DNA of 64,000 nt from positions 135,004,306 through 135,068,305 of the forward strand of contig OZ038381.1 in assembly GCA_964036045.1 (NCBI GenBank), read 5' to 3'. The position numbers and the translations under genes are program-made. Shown here in pieces: positions 11,166 through 22,013 of the stretch (position 1 is the stretch's first letter; each line of letters opens with the position of its first letter). The notes under the pieces were generated by a model that ran no database searches, had not been told where the DNA came from, and worked only from the letters and a program-made list of their open reading frames with translations. This DNA comes from Eutreptiella sp. 'Long Island Sound 2002' (lineage: Eukaryota > Euglenozoa > Euglenophyceae > Eutreptiales > Eutreptiaceae).

Positions 11166-14100
11166 TGGTAGCAGAGGCTTACCTGCTGCCCCTACCAACC
11201 GCCGACCCGGGGACTTGGGCCCTTATGAGCCCTGCCCAAGTACGCCCCGGGTGCGTATTGTGGACTCGGTGGAGACCACGCCGGAGATTAGAGCCATAGA
11301 AGGACCGAGACGTTCAAGAGCATGGCGAACTCCGGAATTTGAAGCCCGAAGAGAAGAACGACACTCGGGAAGAGGAGGACGTGACATGGAGGACCTGGTC
11401 TCCATGTGTGAGCGTCGCTGCCGAAAGGCATGCAACCTCCGCTCCGCCGCGGAGGACTCTGATGAGGCTTGCCATTCAGGCAGCAGTGGAGGACGGGCCC
11501 GGCGCTACCGGAAGCGCGGGTCACCCAAGTCCGGGGCAAGGGACGCCGGGGCTATGGACACGGACCCCAGCCCGGTCAGGCTGTGGGCATCCGAGGGGCA
11601 CTCTGAGGGCTATCGGACAGCCCACGAGCCACCTTCGGAGCCGGAGATGTCCGCGCCGATCGCCAGGGCGCATACGGCCCCCGAGCCCGCCCTGCAGCAC
11701 GACGCCGAGGGCTTGGAGAGGCCAGCCAGGGCCCGGACGGCACCTGTGCCCCGGCACACGGGCCCAGAGACGGACGCCATAGGCGATACGCCTATGGGCG
11801 ATGAGTCTGAGGTGCCGGGAACCGCGGGATGCGCTGAATCCGGCGGAAAGCACGCTACGTGCCATTGCGAGCACGTGTCCTTCCTCATGGGCAAGTACCC
11901 GAAGATGGGGATGGACGCCATCGTGAATCATCTTGACCGCCTGGACAACGCCAAGGATGCTCTAGAGGAGGACGTCGCGGGGATTCTGGATGACCAGTCG
12001 GCCGCGGAGAACCACATGGAGGAGCTGCGAGCGGATCAGGCCCGGTACCGGGAGAATCTGGAGCTGGCCCTGCAGAAGCAGCAGCAAGTGGTGGACAGCC
12101 TCCTCCACTTAGTGGAGGACATGTCGGGTCGCCTGAGAAGGCTAGAGGAGCGACAGCCCCTCGCCTCGGGTCCGGAGCTCCCGGCAAAGCCGGCCGCGGT
12201 GGAGCTGGTGGAGCGGGTTAAGACCCTCAGGAGCGCCATGGAGAAACCCATGGGCGGCCCTGCAGAGGCACCCTACGCGCCTCCGCGTGTTGACCCGGGT
12301 GCGCTGCCGTATGTTCCCCTGTTCAGCGAGTCCACAATGCTCGGGGAACACACGGCACCGGCTGGGTCCATGCGGGAAGGGCACGTAGCCACGGACCCGA
12401 GGAGCCTGACAGTGCAGATGTCCCATGCCGCCCAGGATCTACCGCCAAGTACGACTACCTATGCAGTTTATGCAGAAGAGGAGATCCAGAACCAGACCAT
12501 GCAGGGACGAACCATGGGAAGCGCCGGCGGACATGGTCGAGGCCATCCAAGCGGAAATATGTGGGCGAAGGACCCCAATACGGGGATATGGACGGCCGAT
12601 GGAGCAAGTCCTTCCCGGATTCCAAACCCCATGGGTTCAGGCCCAACTGGACCGCACTCCATGGAGGAGAGGGATGTACGGGGAGTGTACTCACACCCCC
12701 CGGCCACAGGTGGTATCCGTCTTGGTGGAGTGGTGGCTGGAGACGTCGGAGACGCCATCAGGATCGACGACCTCAGGGGAATCAAAATCCCCTATTACGA
12801 CGGGAACCCGTCCAGCCTGGATGACTTCATCCTGGACTGGGAGGACTTCGCCGAGGAGGTCGTCGGCGAGATGCGGGGAGCGCCGCGGGACAAGTGGGTG
12901 TGCCGGACATTCCCACACCGCTTGGCGCAGGACCTGAAGGAGGAGCTGCGGGATCAGATCCGAGAAGGATTGATCCGTACGGAGCAGGCCTGCCTCCGGT
13001 GGTTGGAGGACGAGGAGCGGGTGGACGCTCCAAACCAGAAGCTGGAGGACCTGTGGTCCATTCCACTGCCGCTGGACCGCGGTGAGTTGCGGGTCCGGGA
13101 GTGGAACCGGTATCTGCGGAAGTACCGCAGATGCCTCAAGTTGGTGGAAGACTGGAACGAGGCCAGTGAGATCCGCCACTTGCTGAAGGACGTCCTCCCC
13201 GGCAGCTGGAAGAGGAGAGTGGAGGACGAGGAGAAGAAGCGCGCCAAGAGACGGGTGGCGGTGAGGATCATGGCGGCGGAGGATACCCATGCGGGTATCA
13301 TGGAGTTCTTCAGGAGGAACCTGGGCGAACCCGACCGGATGTTGGGCCTAAAGAACGCCGTGTACGTGGAGGTATTCGGGGACTCCATGGGGCAAAGGTT
13401 GCTGCGCCCCAACAACGTGGAGTGGAGGCGCGGGGAGCCGCTGAAGATGCAAGTCATCTTCGCTCGCATGAGCCTGGACGAGATCGTGAAGTACATCACG
13501 GTGGAGTTGAAGCTCAATGCGAAGAACGAGGCCCACGTGCAGGATCGGCATGGTCATGGACAACGAGGACACCGAGACGACCGCCATCATCGGGAGATCC
13601 AGGAGGACACGGCCAACTCCGCGGAGGATGGAAGTGGAAGTGGCCAAGACCACTGGTCCCGGGAGGATCACGAGGAGGCCCATTTCTTCGCGTTCGTGGC
13701 GCACAACGTGAAGAACCATGGGCAGGATCGGTCCAGATGGAGCCAGGTGGGACCCAGGAAGAACAGAGAAGGACCAAGGAGGATCGGGAACCCACCGCCC
13801 TCGTTCCGAGAGTACAGGTCTCAGCACGATGGGTGCTGGGTCTGTTATGGCAAGGGACACAACCATGCACACGACCACCGTCAGTGCAAGGTGTATGAGG
13901 CGGACAAGAAGGCCTACTTCGCCGCTCACCCCGAGAAGAAGCCCAAGGAACAGCGGATTTCCGACTGGAAGGCGGGGGGCGGAGACGGGGGAAAAGGCCA
14001 AGGCAAAGGCCAAGGAAAAGGCGGAGGAAGAGGCTATGGTGGTGGACCTGGCCAAGACCGACGAGTGAGGTCGATCGAGGAAGTTGCTGAGGACATGTTG

Positions 14101-14190
14101 AGGACGTTGGCGGAGCTCAAAGCCCAGCAAAGTGGTGGACAAAGTCCTGGCGGATCGCAGCCGGAAGGGGCTGCGGGAAGCCAAGTCTAG
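11080..14190 (+). CDS. gag: Gag polyprotein, inner family A element
   Basis: The frame is intact and 1036 codons from ATG 11080, which lies 86 bp inside the LTR. The alternative start at 11386 (MEDLVSMC, 934 aa) is more likely, because the outer copy has a stop between the two ATGs. From the first ATG: basic and acidic low-complexity N terminus; coiled-coil-like helix (residues about 270-370, with LEEDVAGILDDQSAAENH); capsid-type region from about residue 570 (YYDGNPSSLDDFILDWEDF) to 830; zinc knuckle at about residue 919 (CWVCYGKGHNHAHDHRQC); Gly/Lys/Gln-rich tail. The knuckle reads CX2CX4HX8C rather than the usual CX2CX4HX4C. The frame ends in TAG at 14188-14190 and pol continues in the same frame. 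Role: virus-like particle assembly and RNA packaging. Confidence 0.9.
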   Translation: MQSLIRSKSAGVTGGRGTAGAGPGRDLLYGSRGLPAAPTNRRPGDLGPYEPCPSTPRVRIVDSVETTPEIRAIEGPRRSRAWRTPEFEARREERHSGRGGRDMEDLVSMCERRCRKACNLRSAAEDSDEACHSGSSGGRARRYRKRGSPKSGARDAGAMDTDPSPVRLWASEGHSEGYRTAHEPPSEPEMSAPIARAHTAPEPALQHDAEGLERPARARTAPVPRHTGPETDAIGDTPMGDESEVPGTAGCAESGGKHATCHCEHVSFLMGKYPKMGMDAIVNHLDRLDNAKDALEEDVAGILDDQSAAENHMEELRADQARYRENLELALQKQQQVVDSLLHLVEDMSGRLRRLEERQPLASGPELPAKPAAVELVERVKTLRSAMEKPMGGPAEAPYAPPRVDPGALPYVPLFSESTMLGEHTAPAGSMREGHVATDPRSLTVQMSHAAQDLPPSTTTYAVYAEEEIQNQTMQGRTMGSAGGHGRGHPSGNMWAKDPNTGIWTADGASPSRIPNPMGSGPTGPHSMEERDVRGVYSHPPATGGIRLGGVVAGDVGDAIRIDDLRGIKIPYYDGNPSSLDDFILDWEDFAEEVVGEMRGAPRDKWVCRTFPHRLAQDLKEELRDQIREGLIRTEQACLRWLEDEERVDAPNQKLEDLWSIPLPLDRGELRVREWNRYLRKYRRCLKLVEDWNEASEIRHLLKDVLPGSWKRRVEDEEKKRAKRRVAVRIMAAEDTHAGIMEFFRRNLGEPDRMLGLKNAVYVEVFGDSMGQRLLRPNNVEWRRGEPLKMQVIFARMSLDEIVKYITVELKLNAKNEAHVQDRHGHGQRGHRDDRHHREIQEDTANSAEDGSGSGQDHWSREDHEEAHFFAFVAHNVKNHGQDRSRWSQVGPRKNREGPRRIGNPPPSFREYRSQHDGCWVCYGKGHNHAHDHRQCKVYEADKKAYFAAHPEKKPKEQRISDWKAGGGDGGKGQGKGQGKGGGRGYGGGPGQDRRVRSIEEVAEDMLRTLAELKAQQSGGQSPGGSQPEGAAGSQV
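11166..11178 (+). other. Primer binding site, inner element
   Basis: TGGTAGCAGAGGC directly after the LTR end, identical to the outer element. It lies within the long gag frame, whose ATG is in the LTR. Confidence 0.75.
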
Positions 14191-14233
14191 AGGAGCCCTC
14201 ACGGGAGTTGGACCTCGGAGGTCTCTCCTCCGA
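14188..14233 (+). promoter_or_regulatory. Candidate gag/pol stop-codon readthrough site
   Basis: TAG at 14188-14190 is the only stop between gag and pol, which are in the same frame. The same TAG AGG AGC context is kept in the outer copy (8773). A perfect 7-bp hairpin with a 5-nt loop, TCGGAGGTCTCTCCTCCGA, lies at 14215-14233, starting 25 nt after the stop. Amber readthrough stimulated by downstream structure is how gammaretroviruses make Gag-Pol; applying it here is inference. Confidence 0.5.
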
Positions 14234-17200
14234 AAATCAGTGGAATCCCTGAGGAATTCGAGGCACATCGGGTGCCGAAGAAGGCTCCGGAAGAGCCAAA
14301 ACCGCTGAGTTTCGCCACTCCCAACCCCTGGAGCGCCCTGCCAAGGGAAGTACATGTGGGTACGGGACATGGCAAGAAGGAAGGAGCGACCACGGAGAGC
14401 CCCGTGGACGGGCAGGACCAACCCAAGATCTACACCATCCGTGACCATACCCTTGAAGTCCTGATGCACCCGGACGTGCTAGAGTCGCATGCCGTGAGAG
14501 TCGTCCATACACCCCATGGCGACGAGCGGCAGTTGCACTTGAAAGTGCGAGTACGGTGCGGACGAGAGGAGAAGGTGGTGGATGTGTTGGTGGATACGGG
14601 TGCCCAGGTGAGCCTGGTCCGGAGAGGGTTGTTCAAGGAGGAATTCCTGCAGCCCAGCCGGAGACCGGTCCGCCTGAAGGTCGCCAACGGAGAGATCATG
14701 GGTGGTGGCACCCATGAGGCCACTATCAGTATGGAATTCTGGGAGCATGAGCGCTTGAACCGCCCTGATCAGGCGAAGAGAAGCACTCTATCCGGGAACT
14801 TCTATGTGGCCGACATTACTGATTGGGATATGATCATGGGGTATGACTTCATGGTGGCCAACGCCATTGGAGCCCCTCCCCATCGCGCAACGCTGGTCCG
14901 GGAGGACGATGAATGCCTCACATGGCTGTCCACGGATTATGCGTGCGGGTCATCCCAATGGAATGCCGAGGAAGAGGATCGGATCGTCGAAGCGGTGCAA
15001 GCTGTGGGTGCCAAGTCCAGAGGAGACCGTGGAGTTCAGCTCACGGAGTATGGAATGGCGCCACAAGTGTACACCAGGATGATTCAGACGCTGGGAGCTG
15101 AAGTGCCCGAGACGGACGTTTTCGCTTCCCGGGATGCCCCACTTCTGCGGAAGTGTAGGAGGCATTGGCATCGAGGATACTCAGCCTGGCACAGGCATTG
15201 GGGTTTGAAGGAGTGGGGACCCATGTATTGGCATGGCTCCCTGGACACTACCAGACGTACGGTGGAGAAGATCATCGCGGATAGGGCGAAGGGGATCCTG
15301 GTCATAACCGGCATAGGATCCACCCCATGTCCGCTGGAGGGTCTCAAGTCGACGCTGGACTCCATCACCCTGAACGAGATGTCATTCTGGCCAGAGGAGG
15401 AGTTGTTCATCGACGCCAAGGGTGTATCAATGCCCTCCCCGGGTCAAGCGTGGGGTACCAAAGCTTTCCTGGTGGATGGGGCGCAAGCCCAGCCCACGGG
15501 TGATGAAGCATTCATCCGTAGGGTGGAGGCGGTGCCCATGAAGGTCATGTTTGAGCCCAAGGAGGGGACGGATCAGCCAATTGATGGCATTGACGTCCTG
15601 TCCCACGCCGAGATCAACCACGTCGTCAACTACATGCGAATGGGGATGCACGACCGTGTGGCAGCCAAGAAGAGGCGGGCCATGGTCACATCTCCGCATT
15701 GGTGGGATGACAAGATGTTGGTCACCGGCAAGTACGAAAAGGACGAGTTCGTGGCGAGGGTCATGGATCACATCGCGGACCAATACGATGGTCCGGTTGG
15801 GTCGGACCCACCAACATGGGACTTTCCGAGAATGGGTGCCGATATCGACAGTCACCAGCCCGGGGCCGCAAATTTCCGAAGATTATCGGTGGGAAGCGCG
15901 CCCCACGACAATGAAGACGGCATATCGGACGAGGAGAAGTCGGAATCGGACCCAGAAGAGGCCTATACCGCAGTGCGGTCGGTTGTGTCTATGCCGAAGC
16001 AAGCGGCTGAAGAGGCCCAGGAGAACCCGAAGGTCGCCGAGCTGAAGGAGAGGCTGATAAAGGCCTATCCGCGGCTATTCAGTGGCGTCGCCAACAAGAA
16101 CCCTCCAGATCGTGGGAGGTTTGGTACAGCGAAGATCAAGCTGAAGCCGAACCCGAAGATCTATCGTCATCGGGAGTACCAACTTCAGGGCGATCGGGCC
16201 GAGGCCATGAAGAAGCTGTTGGCCGAGTTCATTGAGCGGGGATGGATCCAACCCTCCGACAGTGAGTGGGCCAGCCCAGCCTTCATCGTGCCCAAGAAGG
16301 AGAAGGGCGAGTGGAGGTTGGTGGTTGACTACAGAGGTTTGAACGAGCAGACCGAGCACGACTCGTACTCGCTTCCCCTGATCGACTCCATCCTCCAAAA
16401 GCAACAGAAAAAGCGGATTTTCACGGTGTTAGACCTGAAGCACGGTTATCACCAGATGCCGCTACACCCGGACTCCAGGCCCTGCACAGCGATGTCCACG
16501 CCGCTGGGGCCCATGCAGTGGAAAGTGGTGCCTATGGGCGCCAAGAATGGCAACGCCGCTTTCCAGCGCATGATGGAGGACCTACTCGGTCCAGTCCGGG
16601 ACTGTGCCGATCCCTTCGTGGATGACATCATCATCGGATCCGGCACGGAGAACATGACTGAGGACGAGCTCATCGACGCGCATGAGAAGGATCTGCGCCG
16701 AGTGCTCAGTGAGTTGGAAAAGCACAACATGGTGTGCAAGCCCACCAAAGCCTCACTCTTCGTGAGGGAAGTGGAGTTCGCGGGTCACGTGGTTGGTCAC
16801 GGGCAACGCCGTCCCATGCCTGGGAAGCTGGCGTCCCTGCACCACTGGGAGAAACCCCAGACCATCAGCGAACTCCGGTCCTTCATGGGATTCTGCAACT
16901 ACTATTCGGGCTATGTCCGAATGTATGCAGAACTGTCGGGGCCGCTGCACAAGATGCTGCAAGTGGGCAAGTTCGATGGCCGGAAGGGGAGCAAGAAGAA
17001 GCTTGCCTGGACCCCTGAGGCTGAGGATGCGTTCAACAGCCTAAAGGAGCGACTCCTGGGGCAGTTGGGGCTATTCCTGGTGGACCCGGACAAGGGATTC
17101 GTGCTACGGACGGACGCCTCGGACTATGCCGTGGGGGCAGTCCTCGAGCAAGTCCGAGATGACGGGTCAGACGTACCCGTAGCGTTTTGGAGCAGGATCC

Positions 17201-19252
17201 TGGCCGAGGGCCAACGCCGAACATGGACCGCGAGGGAGAAGGAGACATACGCCATTGTATCTGCGCTCAGGAAGTGGTCTGGCCACATCGGACTGCAGCC
17301 GGTGGTGGTTTGCACGGACCACCAGTCCCTACAGAGCTGGCACAAGGAGCATGTCGACACCCCCTCAGGACCAGCGGCTAGGAGGGCCCGATGGCACGAG
17401 ACGTTCGCCAAGTTCGACCTCAGCGTCGTGTACGTCCCGGGGAAGGACAACAGTGTGGCAGATTGCCTCAGTTGTTGGGCCTACCCCGCGGGCAAGGCAT
17501 GGATGGACATATCCAGCCATGGCGACGCCGAGGAGACCGAGGAGGCCAAGCACATCATCGAGATGGAGAAGGTCATGGAACAAGAGGGGGTCAAGTGTTT
17601 TGTGGTGATGGCAAACCGTAAGGACCTGGCCAAGTTCCGGGGAGCCCGCGTCCAAGCTATTCGAGAGGAAACCCTCGAGCAATGGATGGTGGCCCCTGTA
17701 GAGCTAGTCAGGTCGGTGCTCACAGAGGACTGGTCGGATGACTACGCGGCATCCGAGCACTGGAGCAAGTACTGGAATGCCGTGAGCGCCCCGTCGGACG
17801 ACTGGCCCGAGGGCTTGACCGAGGATGGCGACAAGTTGTTCCTCAAGGACAAGCTGCTGGTGCCCGAGAACCGGGTGGAGGAGCTCATTGACCATTGGCA
17901 CAACGCCCAGCTCATGCATCCTGGCCGAGACAAGATGCAGCAGGACCTGGAGTGGCGTTTCAAGTTCCCTCCGGGGTACTACGCCATCCTGGACAGGTAC
18001 TGCAGCGACTGTGCCGTGTGTCGGGCCACGAAGAGCCCCAACCACTCCACAGCGGGCAACCCGGTGTATACGGCTATACCGGAGGCCCCTATGCGGTCCG
18101 TGGCCATGGATGTATTCGCCATGCCTGAGGTCACCGTGGAAGGAGAGACCTACGACTGTGTCATCCTGGCGGTGGATAGGCACAGTGGGTATATCGTGGC
18201 GGTCCCGGGCAAGAAGTCCAAGAAGAAGGACAAGAAGGACAAGCATGGAGTGGGACGCAGGCCAAGACCGTCGCTAATGCCATGATCAGGCATTGGCTGA
18301 CGATTTTCGATGTCCCAGCTGTCATCTGCAGCGATCGGGGCAGTCAATTCGTGGGGACGTGGTTCAAAACGATGTGCAAGCACATGGGTATTCGGCACGC
18401 CAAGACCGTGGCTACCACAGCCGGTCGAATGGCCGCGCTGAGGTGGCCGGGCGGCAGATGTTCGAGAAGTTCCGCCAACTGCACATCGATGAACCGGGCC
18501 GGAACTGGTACAATTCGCTGTGGAGAGTGCTCCAAGCGTATCACGACCTTCCGGGGCCCACTGGACTCTCGCCCCATCGCATCCTGTTCCTACGGGATCG
18601 AGTGTCACGCACTCTCCCGTGGATGAACCATGGCAAAGTGGCCCGGGATGCGAACGCTATGATGTCTGAGGCGGACGACACGGCGGCCAAAGTGTGCAAG
18701 GCACTTCAGGACGAGCATGACAAGAGGGCCAAGTACTTCAAGCAAGGAAAAGTCCAAAAGTATGCTCTCCAAGACACTGTGTGGGTGGAGCGGCACCACA
18801 AGGATGTCCTGTCCAGGCATCGGCAGGCATCTTGGTATGTGCCGGGGGTAATCGTGCGGAAGGTCGGACAGGATGTGTATGCGGTTCGTGTGGGGGATAA
18901 CAAGATCCTGGACCGCGACCATACCCAGCTTCGTCCCCGAGCACCAGACCCCAGCGGACGTCCCGTCACCTTCGAGTTCACGGCCGGCGATGTGGACTCG
19001 GACGACGAGGGTGAGGACGACGATTTCACCGCGGAGAAGATCCTGGCGGACAAGTCGGACCCGGGGACGCCTGGGGGAAGGCTTTATAAAGTCCGATGGA
19101 AGGGATTCGCCGCGTCCAGGGACTCGTGGGAACCTCCGAGCAGTTTCGTGCCGAGGTATACCACGGTCTGGATGGACTACCTAAAGAAAAAGGGTATTTC
19201 TTTGGATGTCAAGGACGTATTGGTCCATTTGGTTGCTGCTGTAGCACCGTAA
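14191..19252 (+). pseudogene. pol: Pol polyprotein, inner family A element (two frameshifts in integrase)
   Basis: Domain order: aspartic protease (VDTGAQVSLVRRG, DTGA at 14593-14604); a Dam-methyltransferase-like segment lacking NPPF (ETDVFASR near 15109, WGPMYWHG near 15220); RT with FVDDIIIG (16615-16638); RNase H (RTDASDYAVG, then CTDHQSL); integrase HHCC zinc module (about 17890-18020) and DDE core; C-terminal chromodomain (LYKVRWKGFAASRDSWEPP, about 19080-19140). Comparison with the outer pol shows one-base deletions near 18255 and near 18411. Coding moves through three frames there: to 18255, then 18256-18410, then 18411-19252. The frame is otherwise uninterrupted from the gag stop, so an intact progenitor is recent. 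Expression of Pol depends on passing the TAG at 14188. The chromodomain suggests targeting to modified chromatin, as in chromoviruses. Confidence 0.9.
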
Positions 19253-19635
19253 TGGATCCCCCCTTGGCATTTTGTTTGTTTCTGTGAATGGGGAGACAAG
19301 TGAGGGCGTTCATCCGGGGATTTTTCGGCCTTGATCGGCCATATACCCCCTTCACTCGATCTCCACATATATATTGCATTGTGGTATACTTATTTAGGTC
19401 GACCGACGACGTTTTTCTATCTTTGATCCCCTTGGTCCATGTTGTAGATCAAGAGGAGACCGGATATGGCGTAGGGCGCTGATTATCAGTGTCCTCACCC
19501 CTCCCTTGGGGCATGGGGGACGCCTACGACGTGTGTGGGGCCTCCATGTGTCCTTGGGACATGGAGGGGGGGTTTGGAGCCCATTGGGGTCCTCCCGTCC
19601 TCTCTTCATTGGTTTCCGAGCGGATACAACGCTCT
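19253..19635 (+). other. 3' untranslated region of inner element
   Basis: Non-coding sequence between the pol stop and the polypurine tract, nearly identical to 27035-27417 in the outer element. No further domain or ORF is convincing. Confidence 0.6.
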
Positions 19636-19646
19636 GAGAAGGGGGG
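19636..19646 (+). other. Polypurine tract, inner element
   Basis: GAGAAGGGGGG immediately upstream of the TG of LTR3. It is the plus-strand primer site for reverse transcription, identical in the outer element. Confidence 0.75.
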
Positions 19647-22003
19647 TGAAGCCGGTTCGGACCCCCGTGGCCATCTTGGGGTCACTTGGGGTGTGTATCT
19701 ATGTGCCGGCAAGCCGCCATTGGCTGATATCATACTCTCCCATCCACCTGGACTAACCCGATGTGATAGTGTGATAGGTTTGGCCATTCCGGCTATGAGC
19801 GGCCATATTCAGAACCGAGGCACCGCCAGCGGAGATTTATATATCGGAATATCAGGAATCAACAGGGTTTTATTATCATAATGTTTCCGTAATTTTTCAG
19901 CCTTTCGTTCTGATGGTCAATGTATCGGCGACTGTCAGTTGGCTCGCGATTTTGCGTTAACCGATTGGTTAACTGTTATTTCCAGATATTTTGGCGGAAA
20001 CGTTTCTGAAGGGTCAGATTTCATCTGTAAAGGGTTCGTTGCTTCCGCATTTTTCTAAATAAGCACTCGAAACTTTAATCCGAATTTTTCGTGATGTCCA
20101 ATTCGGATTTTCGACTTCGACATCGCCGCACTTGATTTGGACTTCTTCGATTGGTCATACTCCTTTCCCTATGCCCGAATCAGGTTTCCCTTATACTTGC
20201 CACCCATTTGACTTGGAGATATAAGGGAAACAAAAGCGAATCGTGGGATCACTTTGAAGAGCCATATCTACGCGCGAGTGTGAGGAATGAGAATAAGGAA
20301 GGTTGGGTTGGAACTGCCGTGGTCTCAACTTAATTTAGAAAGCATCAAACGCCTTTGGTGTGTGCACATGCCCGGTGTAGCAAGGGAAAAGGGTCAAGAG
20401 GGTATAAAGTGATATATAACTCTTGGACCGTGCAACCGAATATTTTAATGCGACTTTCGAGTGTGCCGCATGGGTGTTGGGGTTGCATAGCAACTTTCCT
20501 TGGGTTCCTACGTATTTTTAACGTGAAGTTATGTCGATGGAGGGACATGACATATCATGGTGGGAGCCATATTTTGAGGGTATGTGTTGTATGCATGGTA
20601 TATGTTTGATATGCTCACGCCCATGTTATATATCTTCGTGTGGCCGAAGAGATGGGGAGCCATACGTGACGAGGGCTTTGCCCATGTCCCAATTGTGGAA
20701 TTCAAAGCGCTAGACCAAGTCTACCGCGTATGTATTGCTCATGGTATGTTTGACAAAGAGATCCATGGGTGCACTCCCATTTTCATGGGGCATGTAGATA
20801 TTAGTGGCGAAGGTATCTCCATGCGCCCGATTGGGGATCCAAGTGGGGGAATTGATCGCAAATGGTTCCAATCATTTGTGTATTGAACCATGAGCGGATA
20901 TCATGGGTGAGCATAGAGATATACTATCATAACAACTTTGTATTTGGTCATATTTTCATGTTTTTGACCTCAATTTTTGCTCATTTTTGCGTTTGGTGTA
21001 CTCACCTGGTCAGCTAACAGCAAGAAGCCTATGGAGAGTCGAACCATGGTATGTTGTTCATATGTTGGCATATGCTTCGGAGTTGAACACCACCATATGC
21101 CGGATCGCGTACTCCATTTGGCTTGGCGCACGAAGGATCACAAGATTTGGTCTCAAGATCATGGGCTGACTTGGGCAGTGCGTGGCGCCCATATCCGAAG
21201 GGGTTTCGAGGGTGAAATGGCGATGTACATGGGCATTGGCCGTTGGTCTCTATCCTCCATGAATACTAGACTTCGATTCCATGCATGCTTTGAGCCTTCG
21301 GATAAGTAGTAACTTCAATTTTGAGCATATTTTGTGCATATGGCCATTATGGTGTGAATTGGCAGTTTTTTGACATGTTATGAGTTCAAACTCATAGGTC
21401 ATTTCTCCAAGCCCATTCGACTCCAAGTCCATCCAAGGTGATGTCAGGGTAGGGCATGGTCCTGAGTGCCACTCTAGGCCATGACACGCCACCTTCCCTA
21501 TTGGGCTAGGATTTAGAGGCTTGGGAGTGAACACATTTTTGGGGTTTATGTAGTGACTTGTGACACATGGCATTCAGCCATCTCATTTGACCTGGTTCAG
21601 GGCAATATGTTGGTGAGTCAAGGGAAGGTCTTGAGTCCAGGGAATGAGGGGTTTATGGCTGTGAATGTGTATGTTTACCTCTTTCCCCAACTTTGCTTTA
21701 TTTGTGTTCATATGCCAATTTCAGGGCTTTCTTCCTTGGTGCAATTCTTGTACATGCCCGCCACCGTGGGAATACCGGTGTGCTGAACGAAAGCCCGCAG
21801 CCTGATTTGGATTGTGAATTGGGTTATTGCTATACTTGTGGGATCTGGTTGCTGTTCAGGGTTGAAGGAGGATTACACTTTCTATATTTTTGGATTTGGA
21901 ACCTTGGATTTTGATAAATGCAATCGTTGATCAGGAGCAAGTCAGCAGGGGTTACTGGCGGAAGGGGCACAGCGGGGGCCGGTCCTGGTAGGGACCTTCT
22001 TTA
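19647..22003 (+). repeat. Family A 3' LTR of the inner element (LTR3)
   Basis: 2357 bp, TATAAA at 20403-20408, matching LTR2 at nearly every variable site including the diverged central block. It is followed not by target DNA but by TGGTAGCAGA, a copy of the primer binding site. Confidence 0.9.
20403..20408 (+). promoter_or_regulatory. LTR3 TATA box
   Basis: TATAAA in the context GAGGGTATAAAGTGATA. It lies upstream of the fused LTR-pol frame that begins at 21918, so it could drive that frame. Confidence 0.5.
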
Positions 22004-22013
22004 TGGTAGCAGA
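22004..22013 (+). other. PBS-like remnant after the right inner LTR
   Basis: TGGTAGCAGA matches the first 10 nt of the primer binding sites at 5754 and 11166. A right-hand LTR of an inserted element should not be followed by a PBS. It then runs straight into outer pol sequence (AATCCGGAAATCCGTGG). Confidence 0.7.

Larger units (their letters stand above)
8809..22003 (+). mobile_element. Family A inner Ty3/gypsy chromovirus (near complete)
   Basis: LTRs 8809-11165 and 19647-22003 are both 2357 bp and agree with each other at the sites where they differ from the outer LTRs. The internal region has a PBS at 11166, gag-pol 11080/11386-19252 and a polypurine tract at 19636-19646. It interrupts the outer element 33 bp after its gag stop. 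No target duplication is visible (GGTC on the left, TGGT on the right), and the right LTR is followed by a copy of the PBS, so integration was probably abnormal or later rearranged. Two single-base deletions disrupt its integrase, so it is not active as read. Confidence 0.85.

Noticed and set aside
18255-18411. Programmed frameshift in family A integrase
   Set aside because: The outer copy is in frame through the same region; the inner copy has two separate one-base losses.
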